Source of the DNA: Aristolochia californica
Taxonomy: Eukaryota; Streptophyta; Magnoliopsida; Piperales; Aristolochiaceae
DNA length: 64,000 bases
Reading direction: 5' to 3'
Assembly (NCBI GenBank): GCA_029961685.1
Contig: JARWKL010000014.1
Span: 18,548,452-18,612,451 of the forward strand
Notes under the pieces: generated by a model
Database searches by the model: none
What the model was told of the DNA's origin: nothing
What the model saw: only the letters and a program-made list of their open reading frames with translations
Shown: positions 53,501 to 64,000 of the stretch, in pieces
Position numbering within the stretch: position 1 is the first letter of the stretch
Layout: each line of letters starts with the position of its first letter
Position numbers and translations under genes: made by a program

Positions 53501-56500
53501 CCTTAGAAATCACAGATACTTTTTGGAATTATCTGTGTCAGCTTTTGTACATTTCCATTTTGGACGTTCAAAATTTTGTTCAGATCCAAAACTCACTCTC
53601 CCATTTTTCTCGTAAACAAAAAGGATATGAGGCGTAACAAAATAAAAATTTTATGCAAATAAATTTGAAAACTATAATAAATGTAAGTGAACGCACTAAA
53701 AATGAACACCACGGTTTTGTTATCCATGTTTGGGAAATTCCACTAGTACAACCCCTAATAATAAGCTTGGTGGAATTTTATAGGAAAGGGACTTCTAACT
53801 GATCCTAACATGCTTGAAACGTGGTTGACATGCTTGCCAGAAACATGTTGAGGATGCAAGTGACCTAATGATCCAAAAATTTCTAGGAGTAGAAAAATTC
53901 AAATTCTCAAGTGGTTGGATGTTTAACAACCCACTTTTTGACAATCCTTAAAAATCACAGATACTTTTTGGAATTATCTCACTCATCTTTTGTGCATTTC
54001 CATTTTCGATGTTCAAATTTTTTTTCAGATCCAAAACTCACTCTCCTATTTTTCTCGTAAACAAAAAATATATGACGCATAACAAAATGAAAATTTTATG
54101 CAAAAAGATTTGAAATCGATAATAAGCACTAAAAATGAACTCCAAGGTTTTGTTATCCATGTTTGGGAAATTCCACTAGTACAACCCCTAATAATAATCT
54201 TGGTGGAATTTTATAGGAAAGGGGCTTCTAACTGATCCAAACATGTTTTAAATGTGGTGGACATGCATGCCAGAAATGTGTTTAGGAAGCAAGTGACCTA
54301 ATGATCCAAAAATTTCAAGGAGTAGAAAAAATCAAATTCTCAAGTTGTTGGATGTTTAACAACCCACTTTTTGGCGATCCTTAAAAATCACAGATACTTT
54401 TTGGAATTATCACTCTCAGCTTTTCGTGCATTTCCATTTTGGAAGTTCAATTTCTTTTTTGAGATTCAAAACCCACTCTCCCATTTTTCTCGTAAACAAA
54501 AACGATATGAGGAATAACAAAATAAAAATTTTATGCAAATAAATTTGAAAACTATAATAAATGTAAGTGAACGCACTAAAAATGAACACCAAGGTTTTGT
54601 TATCCCTGTTTGGGAAATTCCACTAGCTCAACCCCTAATAATAAGCTTGGTGGAATTTTATGGGAAAAAGGGTCTTCTAACTGATCCTAACATGCTTTAA
54701 AGGTGGTGGACACGCATGCCAGAAACGTGTTGAGGATGCAAGTGACCTAATGATCCAAAAATTTCAAGGAGTGGAAAAAATCAAATTCTCAAGTTGTTGG
54801 ATGTTTAACAACCCACTTTTTGACTATCCTTAAAAATCACAGATACTTTTTGGAATTATCTCTCTCTGCTTTTGTGCATTTCCATTTTGGAAGTTCAAAT
54901 TTTTTTTCAGATCCAAAACTCACTCTCCCATTGTTCTCGTAAACAAAAACGATATGAGGAATAACAAAATAAAAATTTTATGCAAATAAATTTGAAAACT
55001 ATAATAAATGTAAGTGAACGCACTAAAAATGAACACCAAGGTTTTGTTATCCTTGTTTGGGAAATTCCACTAGCAATAAGCTTGGTGGAATTTTATGGGA
55101 AAAAGGGTCTTCTAACTGATCCTAACATGCTTTAAAGGTGGTGGACATGCATGCCAGAAACGTGTTGAGGATGCAAGTAACCTAATGATCCAAAAATTTT
55201 CAAGGAGTAGAAAAACTCAAATTCTCAAGTGGTTGGATGTTTAACAACCCACTTTTTGACTATCCTTAGAAATCACAGATACTTTTTGGAATTATCTGTG
55301 TCAGCTTTTGTACATTTCCATTTTGGACGTTCAAAATTTTGTTCAGATCCAAAACTCACTCTCCCATTTTTCTCGTAAACAAAAAGGATATGAGGCGTAA
55401 CAAAATAAAAATTTTATGCAAATAAATTTGAAAACTATAATAAATGTAAGTGAACGCACTAAAAATGAACACCACGGTTTTGTTATCCATGTTTGGGAAA
55501 TTCCACTAGTACAACCCCTAATAATAAGCTTGGTGGAATTTTATAGGAAAGGGACTTCTAACTGATCCTAACATGCTTGAAACGTGGTTGACATGCTTGC
55601 CAGAAACATGTTGAGGATGCAAGTGACCTAATGATCCAAAAATTTCTAGGAGTAGAAAAATTCAAATTCTCAAGTGGTTGGATGTTTAACAACCCACTTT
55701 TTGACAATCCTTAAAAATCACAGATACTTTTTGGAATTATCTCACTCATCTTTTGTGCATTTCCATTTTCGATGTTCAAATTTTTTTTCAGATCCAAAAC
55801 TCACTCTCCTATTTTTCTCGTAAACAAAAAATATATGACGCATAACAAAATGAAAATTTTATGCAAAAAGATTTGAAATCGATAATAAGCACTAAAAATG
55901 AACTCCAAGGTTTTGTTATCCATGTTTGGGAAATTCCACTAGTACAACCCCTAATAATAATCTTGGTGGAATTTTATAGGAAAGGGGCTTCTAACTGATC
56001 CAAACATGTTTTAAATGTGGTGGACATGCATGCCAGAAATGTGTTTAGGAAGCAAGTGACCTAATGATCCAAAAATTTCAAGGAGTAGAAAAAATCAAAT
56101 TCTCAAGTTGTTGGATGTTTAACAACCCACTTTTTGGCGATCCTTAAAAATCACAGATACTTTTTGGAATTATCACTCTCAGCTTTTCGTGCATTTCCAT
56201 TTTGGAAGTTCAATTTCTTTTTTGAGATTCAAAACCCACTCTCCCATTTTTCTCGTAAACAAAAACGATATGAGGAATAACAAAATAAAAATTTTATGCA
56301 AATAAATTTGAAAACTATAATAAATGTAAGTGAACGCACTAAAAATGAACACCAAGGTTTTGTTATCCCTGTTTGGGAAATTCCACTAGCTCAACCCCTA
56401 ATAATAAGCTTGGTGGAATTTTATGGGAAAAAGGGTCTTCTAACTGATCCTAACATGCTTTAAAGGTGGTGGACACGCATGCCAGAAACGTGTTGAGGAT

Positions 56501-59500
56501 GCAAGTGACCTAATGATCCAAAAATTTCAAGGAGTGGAAAAAATCAAATTCTCAAGTTGTTGGATGTTTAACAACCCACTTTTTGACTATCCTTAAAAAT
56601 CACAGATACTTTTTGGAATTATCTCTCTCTGCTTTTGTGCATTTCCATTTTGGAAGTTCAAATTTTTTTTCAGATCCAAAACTCACTCTCCCATTGTTCT
56701 CGTAAACAAAAACGATATGAGGAATAACAAAATAAAAATTTTATGCAAATAAATTTGAAAACTATAATAAATGTAAGTGAACGCACTAAAAATGAACACC
56801 AAGGTTTTGTTATCCTTGTTTGGGAAATTCCACTAGCAATAAGCTTGGTGGAATTTTATGGGAAAAAGGGTCTTCTAACTGATCCTAACATGCTTTAAAG
56901 GTGGTGGACATGCATGCCAGAAACGTGTTGAGGATGCAAGTAACCTAATGATCCAAAAATTTTCAAGGAGTAGAAAAACTCAAATTCTCAAGTGGTTGGA
57001 TGTTTAACAACCCACTTTTTGACTATCCTTAGAAATCACAGATACTTTTTGGAATTATCTGTGTCAGCTTTTGTACATTTCCATTTTGGACGTTCAAAAT
57101 TTTGTTCAGATCCAAAACTCACTCTCCCATTTTTCTCGTAAACAAAAAGGATATGAGGCGTAACAAAATAAAAATTTTATGCAAATAAATTTGAAAACTA
57201 TAATAAATGTAAGTGAACGCACTAAAAATGAACACCACGGTTTTGTTATCCATGTTTGGGAAATTCCACTAGTACAACCCCTAATAATAAGCTTGGTGGA
57301 ATTTTATAGGAAAGGGACTTCTAACTGATCCTAACATGCTTGAAACGTGGTTGACATGCTTGCCAGAAACATGTTGAGGATGCAAGTGACCTAATGATCC
57401 AAAAATTTCTAGGAGTAGAAAAATTCAAATTCTCAAGTGGTTGGATGTTTAACAACCCACTTTTTGACAATCCTTAAAAATCACAGATACTTTTTGGAAT
57501 TATCTCACTCATCTTTTGTGCATTTCCATTTTCGATGTTCAAATTTTTTTTCAGATCCAAAACTCACTCTCCTATTTTTCTCGTAAACAAAAAATATATG
57601 ACGCATAACAAAATGAAAATTTTATGCAAAAAGATTTGAAATCGATAATAAGCACTAAAAATGAACTCCAAGGTTTTGTTATCCATGTTTGGGAAATTCC
57701 ACTAGTACAACCCCTAATAATAATCTTGGTGGAATTTTATAGGAAAGGGGCTTCTAACTGATCCAAACATGTTTTAAATGTGGTGGACATGCATGCCAGA
57801 AATGTGTTTAGGAAGCAAGTGACCTAATGATCCAAAAATTTCAAGGAGTAGAAAAAATCAAATTCTCAAGTTGTTGGATGTTTAACAACCCACTTTTTGG
57901 CGATCCTTAAAAATCACAGATACTTTTTGGAATTATCACTCTCAGCTTTTCGTGCATTTCCATTTTGGAAGTTCAATTTCTTTTTTGAGATTCAAAACCC
58001 ACTCTCCCATTTTTCTCGTAAACAAAAACGATATGAGGAATAACAAAATAAAAATTTTATGCAAATAAATTTGAAAACTATAATAAATGTAAGTGAACGC
58101 ACTAAAAATGAACACCAAGGTTTTGTTATCCCTGTTTGGGAAATTCCACTAGCTCAACCCCTAATAATAAGCTTGGTGGAATTTTATGGGAAAAAGGGTC
58201 TTCTAACTGATCCTAACATGCTTTAAAGGTGGTGGACACGCATGCCAGAAACGTGTTGAGGATGCAAGTGACCTAATGATCCAAAAATTTCAAGGAGTGG
58301 AAAAAATCAAATTCTCAAGTTGTTGGATGTTTAACAACCCACTTTTTGACTATCCTTAAAAATCACAGATACTTTTTGGAATTATCTCTCTCTGCTTTTG
58401 TGCATTTCCATTTTGGAAGTTCAAATTTTTTTTCAGATCCAAAACTCACTCTCCCATTGTTCTCGTAAACAAAAACGATATGAGGAATAACAAAATAAAA
58501 ATTTTATGCAAATAAATTTGAAAACTATAATAAATGTAAGTGAACGCACTAAAAATGAACACCAAGGTTTTGTTATCCTTGTTTGGGAAATTCCACTAGC
58601 AATAAGCTTGGTGGAATTTTATGGGAAAAAGGGTCTTCTAACTGATCCTAACATGCTTTAAAGGTGGTGGACATGCATGCCAGAAACGTGTTGAGGATGC
58701 AAGTAACCTAATGATCCAAAAATTTTCAAGGAGTAGAAAAACTCAAATTCTCAAGTGGTTGGATGTTTAACAACCCACTTTTTGACTATCCTTAGAAATC
58801 ACAGATACTTTTTGGAATTATCTGTGTCAGCTTTTGTACATTTCCATTTTGGACGTTCAAAATTTTGTTCAGATCCAAAACTCACTCTCCCATTTTTCTC
58901 GTAAACAAAAAGGATATGAGGCGTAACAAAATAAAAATTTTATGCAAATAAATTTGAAAACTATAATAAATGTAAGTGAACGCACTAAAAATGAACACCA
59001 CGGTTTTGTTATCCATGTTTGGGAAATTCCACTAGTACAACCCCTAATAATAAGCTTGGTGGAATTTTATAGGAAAGGGACTTCTAACTGATCCTAACAT
59101 GCTTGAAACGTGGTTGACATGCTTGCCAGAAACATGTTGAGGATGCAAGTGACCTAATGATCCAAAAATTTCTAGGAGTAGAAAAATTCAAATTCTCAAG
59201 TGGTTGGATGTTTAACAACCCACTTTTTGACAATCCTTAAAAATCACAGATACTTTTTGGAATTATCTCACTCATCTTTTGTGCATTTCCATTTTCGATG
59301 TTCAAATTTTTTTTCAGATCCAAAACTCACTCTCCTATTTTTCTCGTAAACAAAAAATATATGACGCATAACAAAATGAAAATTTTATGCAAAAAGATTT
59401 GAAATCGATAATAAGCACTAAAAATGAACTCCAAGGTTTTGTTATCCATGTTTGGGAAATTCCACTAGTACAACCCCTAATAATAATCTTGGTGGAATTT

Positions 59501-59916
59501 TATAGGAAAGGGGCTTCTAACTGATCCAAACATGTTTTAAATGTGGTGGACATGCATGCCAGAAATGTGTTTAGGAAGCAAGTGACCTAATGATCCAAAA
59601 ATTTCAAGGAGTAGAAAAAATCAAATTCTCAAGTTGTTGGATGTTTAACAACCCACTTTTTGGCGATCCTTAAAAATCACAGATACTTTTTGGAATTATC
59701 ACTCTCAGCTTTTCGTGCATTTCCATTTTGGAAGTTCAATTTCTTTTTTGAGATTCAAAACCCACTCTCCCATTTTTCTCGTAAACAAAAACGATATGAG
59801 GAATAACAAAATAAAAATTTTATGCAAATAAATTTGAAAACTATAATAAATGTAAGTGAACGCACTAAAAATGAACACCAAGGTTTTGTTATCCCTGTTT
59901 GGGAAATTCCACTAGC
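47576..59916 (+). repeat. HOR units 28-34, type II block, 1763 bp each
   Basis: Seven units starting at 47576, 49339, 51102, 52865, 54628, 56391 and 58154. Every B monomer has the extra T (first near 48146) and ACTCACTC (first A at 48306). Every D monomer has AAAATTTTATG (first at 49239). The 1763-bp spacing follows directly from the extra T. No further differences among these units were seen. Confidence 0.93.
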
Positions 59917-61679
59917 TCAACCCCTAATAATAAGCTTGGTGGAATTTTATGGGAAAAAGGGTCTTCTAACTGATCCTAACATGCTTTAAAGGTGGTGGAC
60001 ACGCATGCCAGAAACGTGTTGAGGATGCAAGTGACCTAATGATCCAAAAATTTCAAGGAGTGGAAAAAATCAAATTCTCAAGTTGTTGGATGTTTAACAA
60101 CCCACTTTTTGACTATCCTTAAAAATCACAGATACTTTTTGGAATTATCTCTCTCTGCTTTTGTGCATTTCCATTTTGGAAGTTCAAATTTTTTTTCAGA
60201 TCCAAAACTCACTCTCCCATTGTTCTCGTAAACAAAAACGATATGAGGAATAACAAAATAAAAATTTTATGCAAATAAATTTGAAAACTATAATAAATGT
60301 AAGTGAACGCACTAAAAATGAACACCAAGGTTTTGTTATCCTTGTTTGGGAAATTCCACTAGCAATAAGCTTGGTGGAATTTTATGGGAAAAAGGGTCTT
60401 CTAACTGATCCTAACATGCTTTAAAGGTGGTGGACATGCATGCCAGAAACGTGTTGAGGATGCAAGTAACCTAATGATCCAAAAATTTTCAAGGAGTAGA
60501 AAAACTCAAATTCTCAAGTGGTTGGATGTTTAACAACCCACTTTTTGACTATCCTTAGAAATCACAGATACTTTTTGGAATTATCTGTGTCAGCTTTTGT
60601 ACATTTCCATTTTGGACGTTCAAAATTTTGTTCAGATCCAAAACTCACTCTCCCATTTTTCTCGTAAACAAAAAGGATATGAGGCGTAACAAAATAAAAA
60701 TTTTATGCAAATAAATTTGAAAACTATAATAAATGTAAGTGAACGCACTAAAAATGAACACCACGGTTTTGTTATCCATGTTTGGGAAATTCCACTAGTA
60801 CAACCCCTAATAATAAGCTTGGTGGAATTTTATAGGAAAGGGACTTCTAACTGATCCTAACATGCTTGAAACGTGGTTGACATGCTTGCCAGAAACATGT
60901 TGAGGATGCAAGTGACCTAATGATCCAAAAATTTCTAGGAGTAGAAAAATTCAAATTCTCAAGTGGTTGGATGTTTAACAACCCACTTTTTGACAATCCT
61001 TAAAAATCACAGATACTTTTTGGAATTATCTCACTCATCTTTTGTGCATTTCCATTTTCGATGTTCAAATTTTTTTTCAGATCCAAAACTCACTCTCCTA
61101 TTTTTCTCCTAAACAAAAAATATATGACGCATAACAAAATGAAAATTTTATGCAAAAAGATTTGAAATCGATAATAAGCACTAAAAATGAACTCCAAGGT
61201 TTTGTTATCCATGTTTGGGAAATTCCACTAGTACAACCCCTAATAATAATCTTGGTGGAATTTTATAGGAAAGGGGCTTCTAACTGATCCAAACATGTTT
61301 TAAATGTGGTGGACATGCATGCCAGAAATGTGTTTAGGAAGCAAGTGACCTAATGATCCAAAAATTTCAAGGAGTAGAAAAAATCAAATTCTCAAGTTGT
61401 TGGATGTTTAACAACCCACTTTTTGGCGATCCTTAAAAATCACAGATACTTTTTGGAATTATCACTCTCAGCTTTTCGTGCATTTCCATTTTGGAAGTTC
61501 AATTTCTTTTTTGAGATTCAAAACCCACTCTCCCATTTTTCTCGTAAACAAAAACGATATGAGGAATAACAAAATAAAAATTTTATGCAAATAAATTTGA
61601 AAACTATAATAAATGTAAGTGAACGCACTAAAAATGAACACCAAGGTTTTGTTATCCCTGTTTGGGAAATTCCACTAGC
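59917..61679 (+). repeat. HOR unit 35, type II with a G-to-C change in C
   Basis: Carries all three type II marks. In addition its C monomer reads TTCTCCTAAAC where other copies read TTCTCGTAAAC, a G-to-C change at 61109 shared only with unit 36. Confidence 0.9.
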
Positions 61680-63442
61680 TCAACCCCTAATAATAAGCTT
61701 GGTGGAATTTTATGGGAAAAAGGGTCTTCTAACTGATCCTAACATGCTTTAAAGGTGGTGGACACGCATGCCAGAAACGTGTTGAGGATGCAAGTGACCT
61801 AATGATCCAAAAATTTCAAGGAGTGGAAAAAATCAAATTCTCAAGTTGTTGGATGTTTAACAACCCACTTTTTGACTATCCTTAAAAATCACAGATACTT
61901 TTTGGAATTATCTCTCTCTGCTTTTGTGCATTTCCATTTTGGAAGTTCAAATTTTTTTTCAGATCCAAAACTCACTCTCCCATTGTTCTCGTAAACAAAA
62001 ACGATATGAGGAATAACAAAATAAAAATTTTATGCAAATAAATTTGAAAACTATAATAAATGTAAGTGAACGCACTAAAAATGAACACCAAGGTTTTGTT
62101 ATCCTTGTTTGGGAAATTCCACTAGCAATAAGCTTGGTGGAATTTTATGGGAAAAAGGGTCTTCTAACTGATCCTAACATGCTTTAAAGGTGGTGGACAT
62201 GCATGCCAGAAACGTGTTGAGGATGCAAGTAACCTAATGATCCAAAAATTTTCAAGGAGTAGAAAAACTCAAATTCTCAAGTGGTTGGATGTTTAACAAC
62301 CCACTTTTTGACTATCCTTAGAAATCACAGATACTTTTTGGAATTATCTGTGTCAGCTTTTGTACATTTCCATTTTGGACGTTCAAAATTTTGTTCAGAT
62401 CCAAAACTCACTCTCCCATTTTTCTCGTAAACAAAAAGGATATGAGGCGTAACAAAATAAAAATTTTATGCAAATAAATTTGAAAACTATAATAAATGTA
62501 AGTGAACGCACTAAAAATGAACACCACGGTTTTGTTATCCATGTTTGGGAAATTCCACTAGTACAACCCCTAATAATAAGCTTGGTGGAATTTTATAGGA
62601 AAGGGACTTCTAACTGATCCTAACATGCTTGAAACGTGGTTGACATGCTTGCCAGAAACATGTTGAGGATGCAAGTGACCTAATGATCCAAAAATTTCTA
62701 GGAGTAGAAAAATTCAAATTCTCAAGTGGTTGGATGTTTAACAACCCACTTTTTGACAATCCTTAAAAATCACAGATACTTTTTGGAATTATCTCACTCA
62801 TCTTTTGTGCATTTCCATTTTCGATGTTCAAATTTTTTTTCAGATCCAAAACTCACTCTCCTATTTTTCTCCTAAACAAAAAATATATGACGCATAACAA
62901 AATGAAAATTTTATGCAAAAAGATTTGAAATCGATAATAAGCACTAAAAATGAACTCCAAGGTTTTGTTATCCATGTTTGGGAAATTCCACTAGTACAAC
63001 CCCTAATAATAATCTTGGTGGAATTTTATAGGAAAGGGGCTTCTAACTGATCCAAACATGTTTTAAATGTGGTGGACATGCATGCCAGAAATGTGTTTAG
63101 GAAGCAAGTGACCTAATGATCCAAAAATTTCAAGGAGTAGAAAAAATCAAATTCTCAAGTTGTTGGATGTTTAACAACCCACTTTTTGGCGATCCTTAAA
63201 AATCACAGATACTTTTTGGAATTATCACTCTCAGCTTTTCGTGCATTTCCATTTTGGAAGTTCAATTTCTTTTTTGAGATTCAAAACCCACTCTCCCATT
63301 TTTCTCGTAAACAAAAACGATATGAGGAATAACAAAATAAAATTTTTATGCAAATAAATTTGAAAACTATAATAAATGTAAGTGAACGCACTAAAAATGA
63401 ACACCAAGGTTTTGTTATCCCTGTTTGGGAAATTCCACTAGC
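61680..63442 (+). repeat. HOR unit 36, right edge of the type II block
   Basis: The B monomer is type II (extra T; A at 62410) and the C monomer shares the TTCTCCTAAAC change (62872, exactly 1763 bp from the copy in unit 35). The D monomer has returned to type I (AAATTTTTATG, T at 63343). The haplotype switch therefore lies between 62872 and 63343. Confidence 0.9.
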
Positions 63443-64000
63443 TCAACCCCTAATAATAAGCTTGGTGGAATTTTATGGGAAAAAGGGTCTTCTAACTGAT
63501 CCTAACATGCTTTAAAGGTGGTGGACACGCATGCCAGAAACGTGTTGAGGATGCAAGTGACCTAATGATCCAAAAATTTCAAGGAGTGGAAAAAATCAAA
63601 TTCTCAAGTTGTTGGATGTTTAACAACCCACTTTTTGACTATCCTTAAAAATCACAGATACTTTTTGGAATTATCTCTCTCTGCTTTTGTGCATTTCCAT
63701 TTTGGAAGTTCAAATTTTTTTTCAGATCCAAAACTCACTCTCCCATTGTTCTCGTAAACAAAAACGATATGAGGAATAACAAAATAAAAATTTTATGCAA
63801 ATAAATTTGAAAACTATAATAAATGTAAGTGAACGCACTAAAAATGAACACCAAGGTTTTGTTATCCTTGTTTGGGAAATTCCACTAGCAATAAGCTTGG
63901 TGGAATTTTATGGGAAAAAGGGTCTTCTAACTGATCCTAACATGCTTTAAAGGTGGTGGACATGCATGCCAGAAACGTGTTGAGGATGCAAGTAACCTAA
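63443..64000 (+). repeat. HOR unit 37, cut by the window edge
   Basis: Monomer A is complete (its leading C is at 63442) and is followed by the start of monomer B, with the usual CAATAAGCTTGG beginning at 63889. The window stops at AACCTAA, about ten bases before the site that would show whether this B is type I or type II. Confidence 0.93.

Larger units (their letters stand above)
1..64000 (+). repeat. Satellite DNA array, 4-monomer higher-order repeat of 1762/1763 bp, about 36.3 copies
   Basis: The sequence repeats with a period of 1762 bp throughout. Each period holds four related monomers in the fixed order A-B-C-D, all in the same orientation and each ending in the motif TTGGGAAATTCCACTAG. 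Unit starts (first base of TCAACCCC) fall at 1, 1763, 3525 and every 1762 bp to 29955. They continue at 31718, 33480 and every 1762 bp to 47576, then 49339, 51102 and every 1763 bp to 63443. Monomers within a unit differ at several percent of positions (about 20 substitutions between A and B by eye), while units differ from one another at only a handful of sites. No unique sequence, inversion or transposon insertion interrupts the array, and neither array end is in the window. This pattern is typical of eukaryotic centromeric or heterochromatic satellites; that placement is inference. I do not recognise the family. Confidence 0.97.

Noticed and set aside
1..64000. CRISPR array
   Set aside because: The repeats are about 440 bp, directly abutting, and have no unique spacers. 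CRISPR repeats are a few tens of bases and alternate with non-repeated spacers.
1..64000. Tandem rDNA, intergenic-spacer subrepeats, or a transposon cluster
   Set aside because: I recognise no rRNA sequence, LTR ends, terminal inverted repeats, target duplications or transposase frames anywhere in the unit.
1..64000. Pure assembly artefact (one unit copied repeatedly)
   Set aside because: Not excluded, but units carry private and locally shared changes (18343, 30685, 38666, 43461, 45581, 45704, 61109) that form a sensible pattern, which simple copying would not produce. Read-level checks would settle it.

Overview
The whole window is one uninterrupted tandem satellite DNA array. I see no convincing gene, RNA gene, transposon, CRISPR array or unique-sequence island. 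The basic monomer is AT-rich, about 433-447 bp long, and always in the same orientation. Four diverged monomers, here named A (447 bp), B (435 bp), C (433 bp) and D (447 bp), follow one another in fixed order and form a higher-order repeat (HOR) of 1762 bp. The HOR is repeated 36 times in full, plus a 558-bp partial 37th copy at the right edge. The array runs off both ends of the window.

This organisation (related monomers within a unit, near-identical units across tens of kilobases) is typical of centromeric or other heterochromatic satellites of eukaryotes. A plant or an animal would fit, and a plant is my weak preference. I do not recognise the satellite family, so species and chromosomal position cannot be fixed from this sequence alone.

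Layout: units 1-10 (1-17620) look identical by eye. Unit 11 has one private substitution. Units 12-17 look like the reference. Unit 18 carries a variant B monomer ('type II': one extra T and one G-to-A change). Units 19-27 are mostly reference, but unit 22 has a variant D site, unit 25 a private change in C, and units 26-27 share a change in D. From 48146 to 62410 every B and D monomer is type II, and these units are 1763 bp long because of the extra T. Units 35 and 36 also share a substitution in C. At the D site of unit 36 (63343) the array is back to type I.

The only recurrent open frame is 74 codons on the minus strand of monomer B. It is intact in 25 type I units and broken by stop codons in the other 11, which argues against a gene. 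The main biological content is the recent history of the array: local duplication, homogenisation, and patchy exchange between two HOR haplotypes. Comparison with the sister monomers suggests that the majority haplotype (type I) is the derived one at two of the three diagnostic sites.

Limits: all comparisons were made by eye. Unit starts were confirmed by the 1762/1763-bp register, but single substitutions may have been missed.
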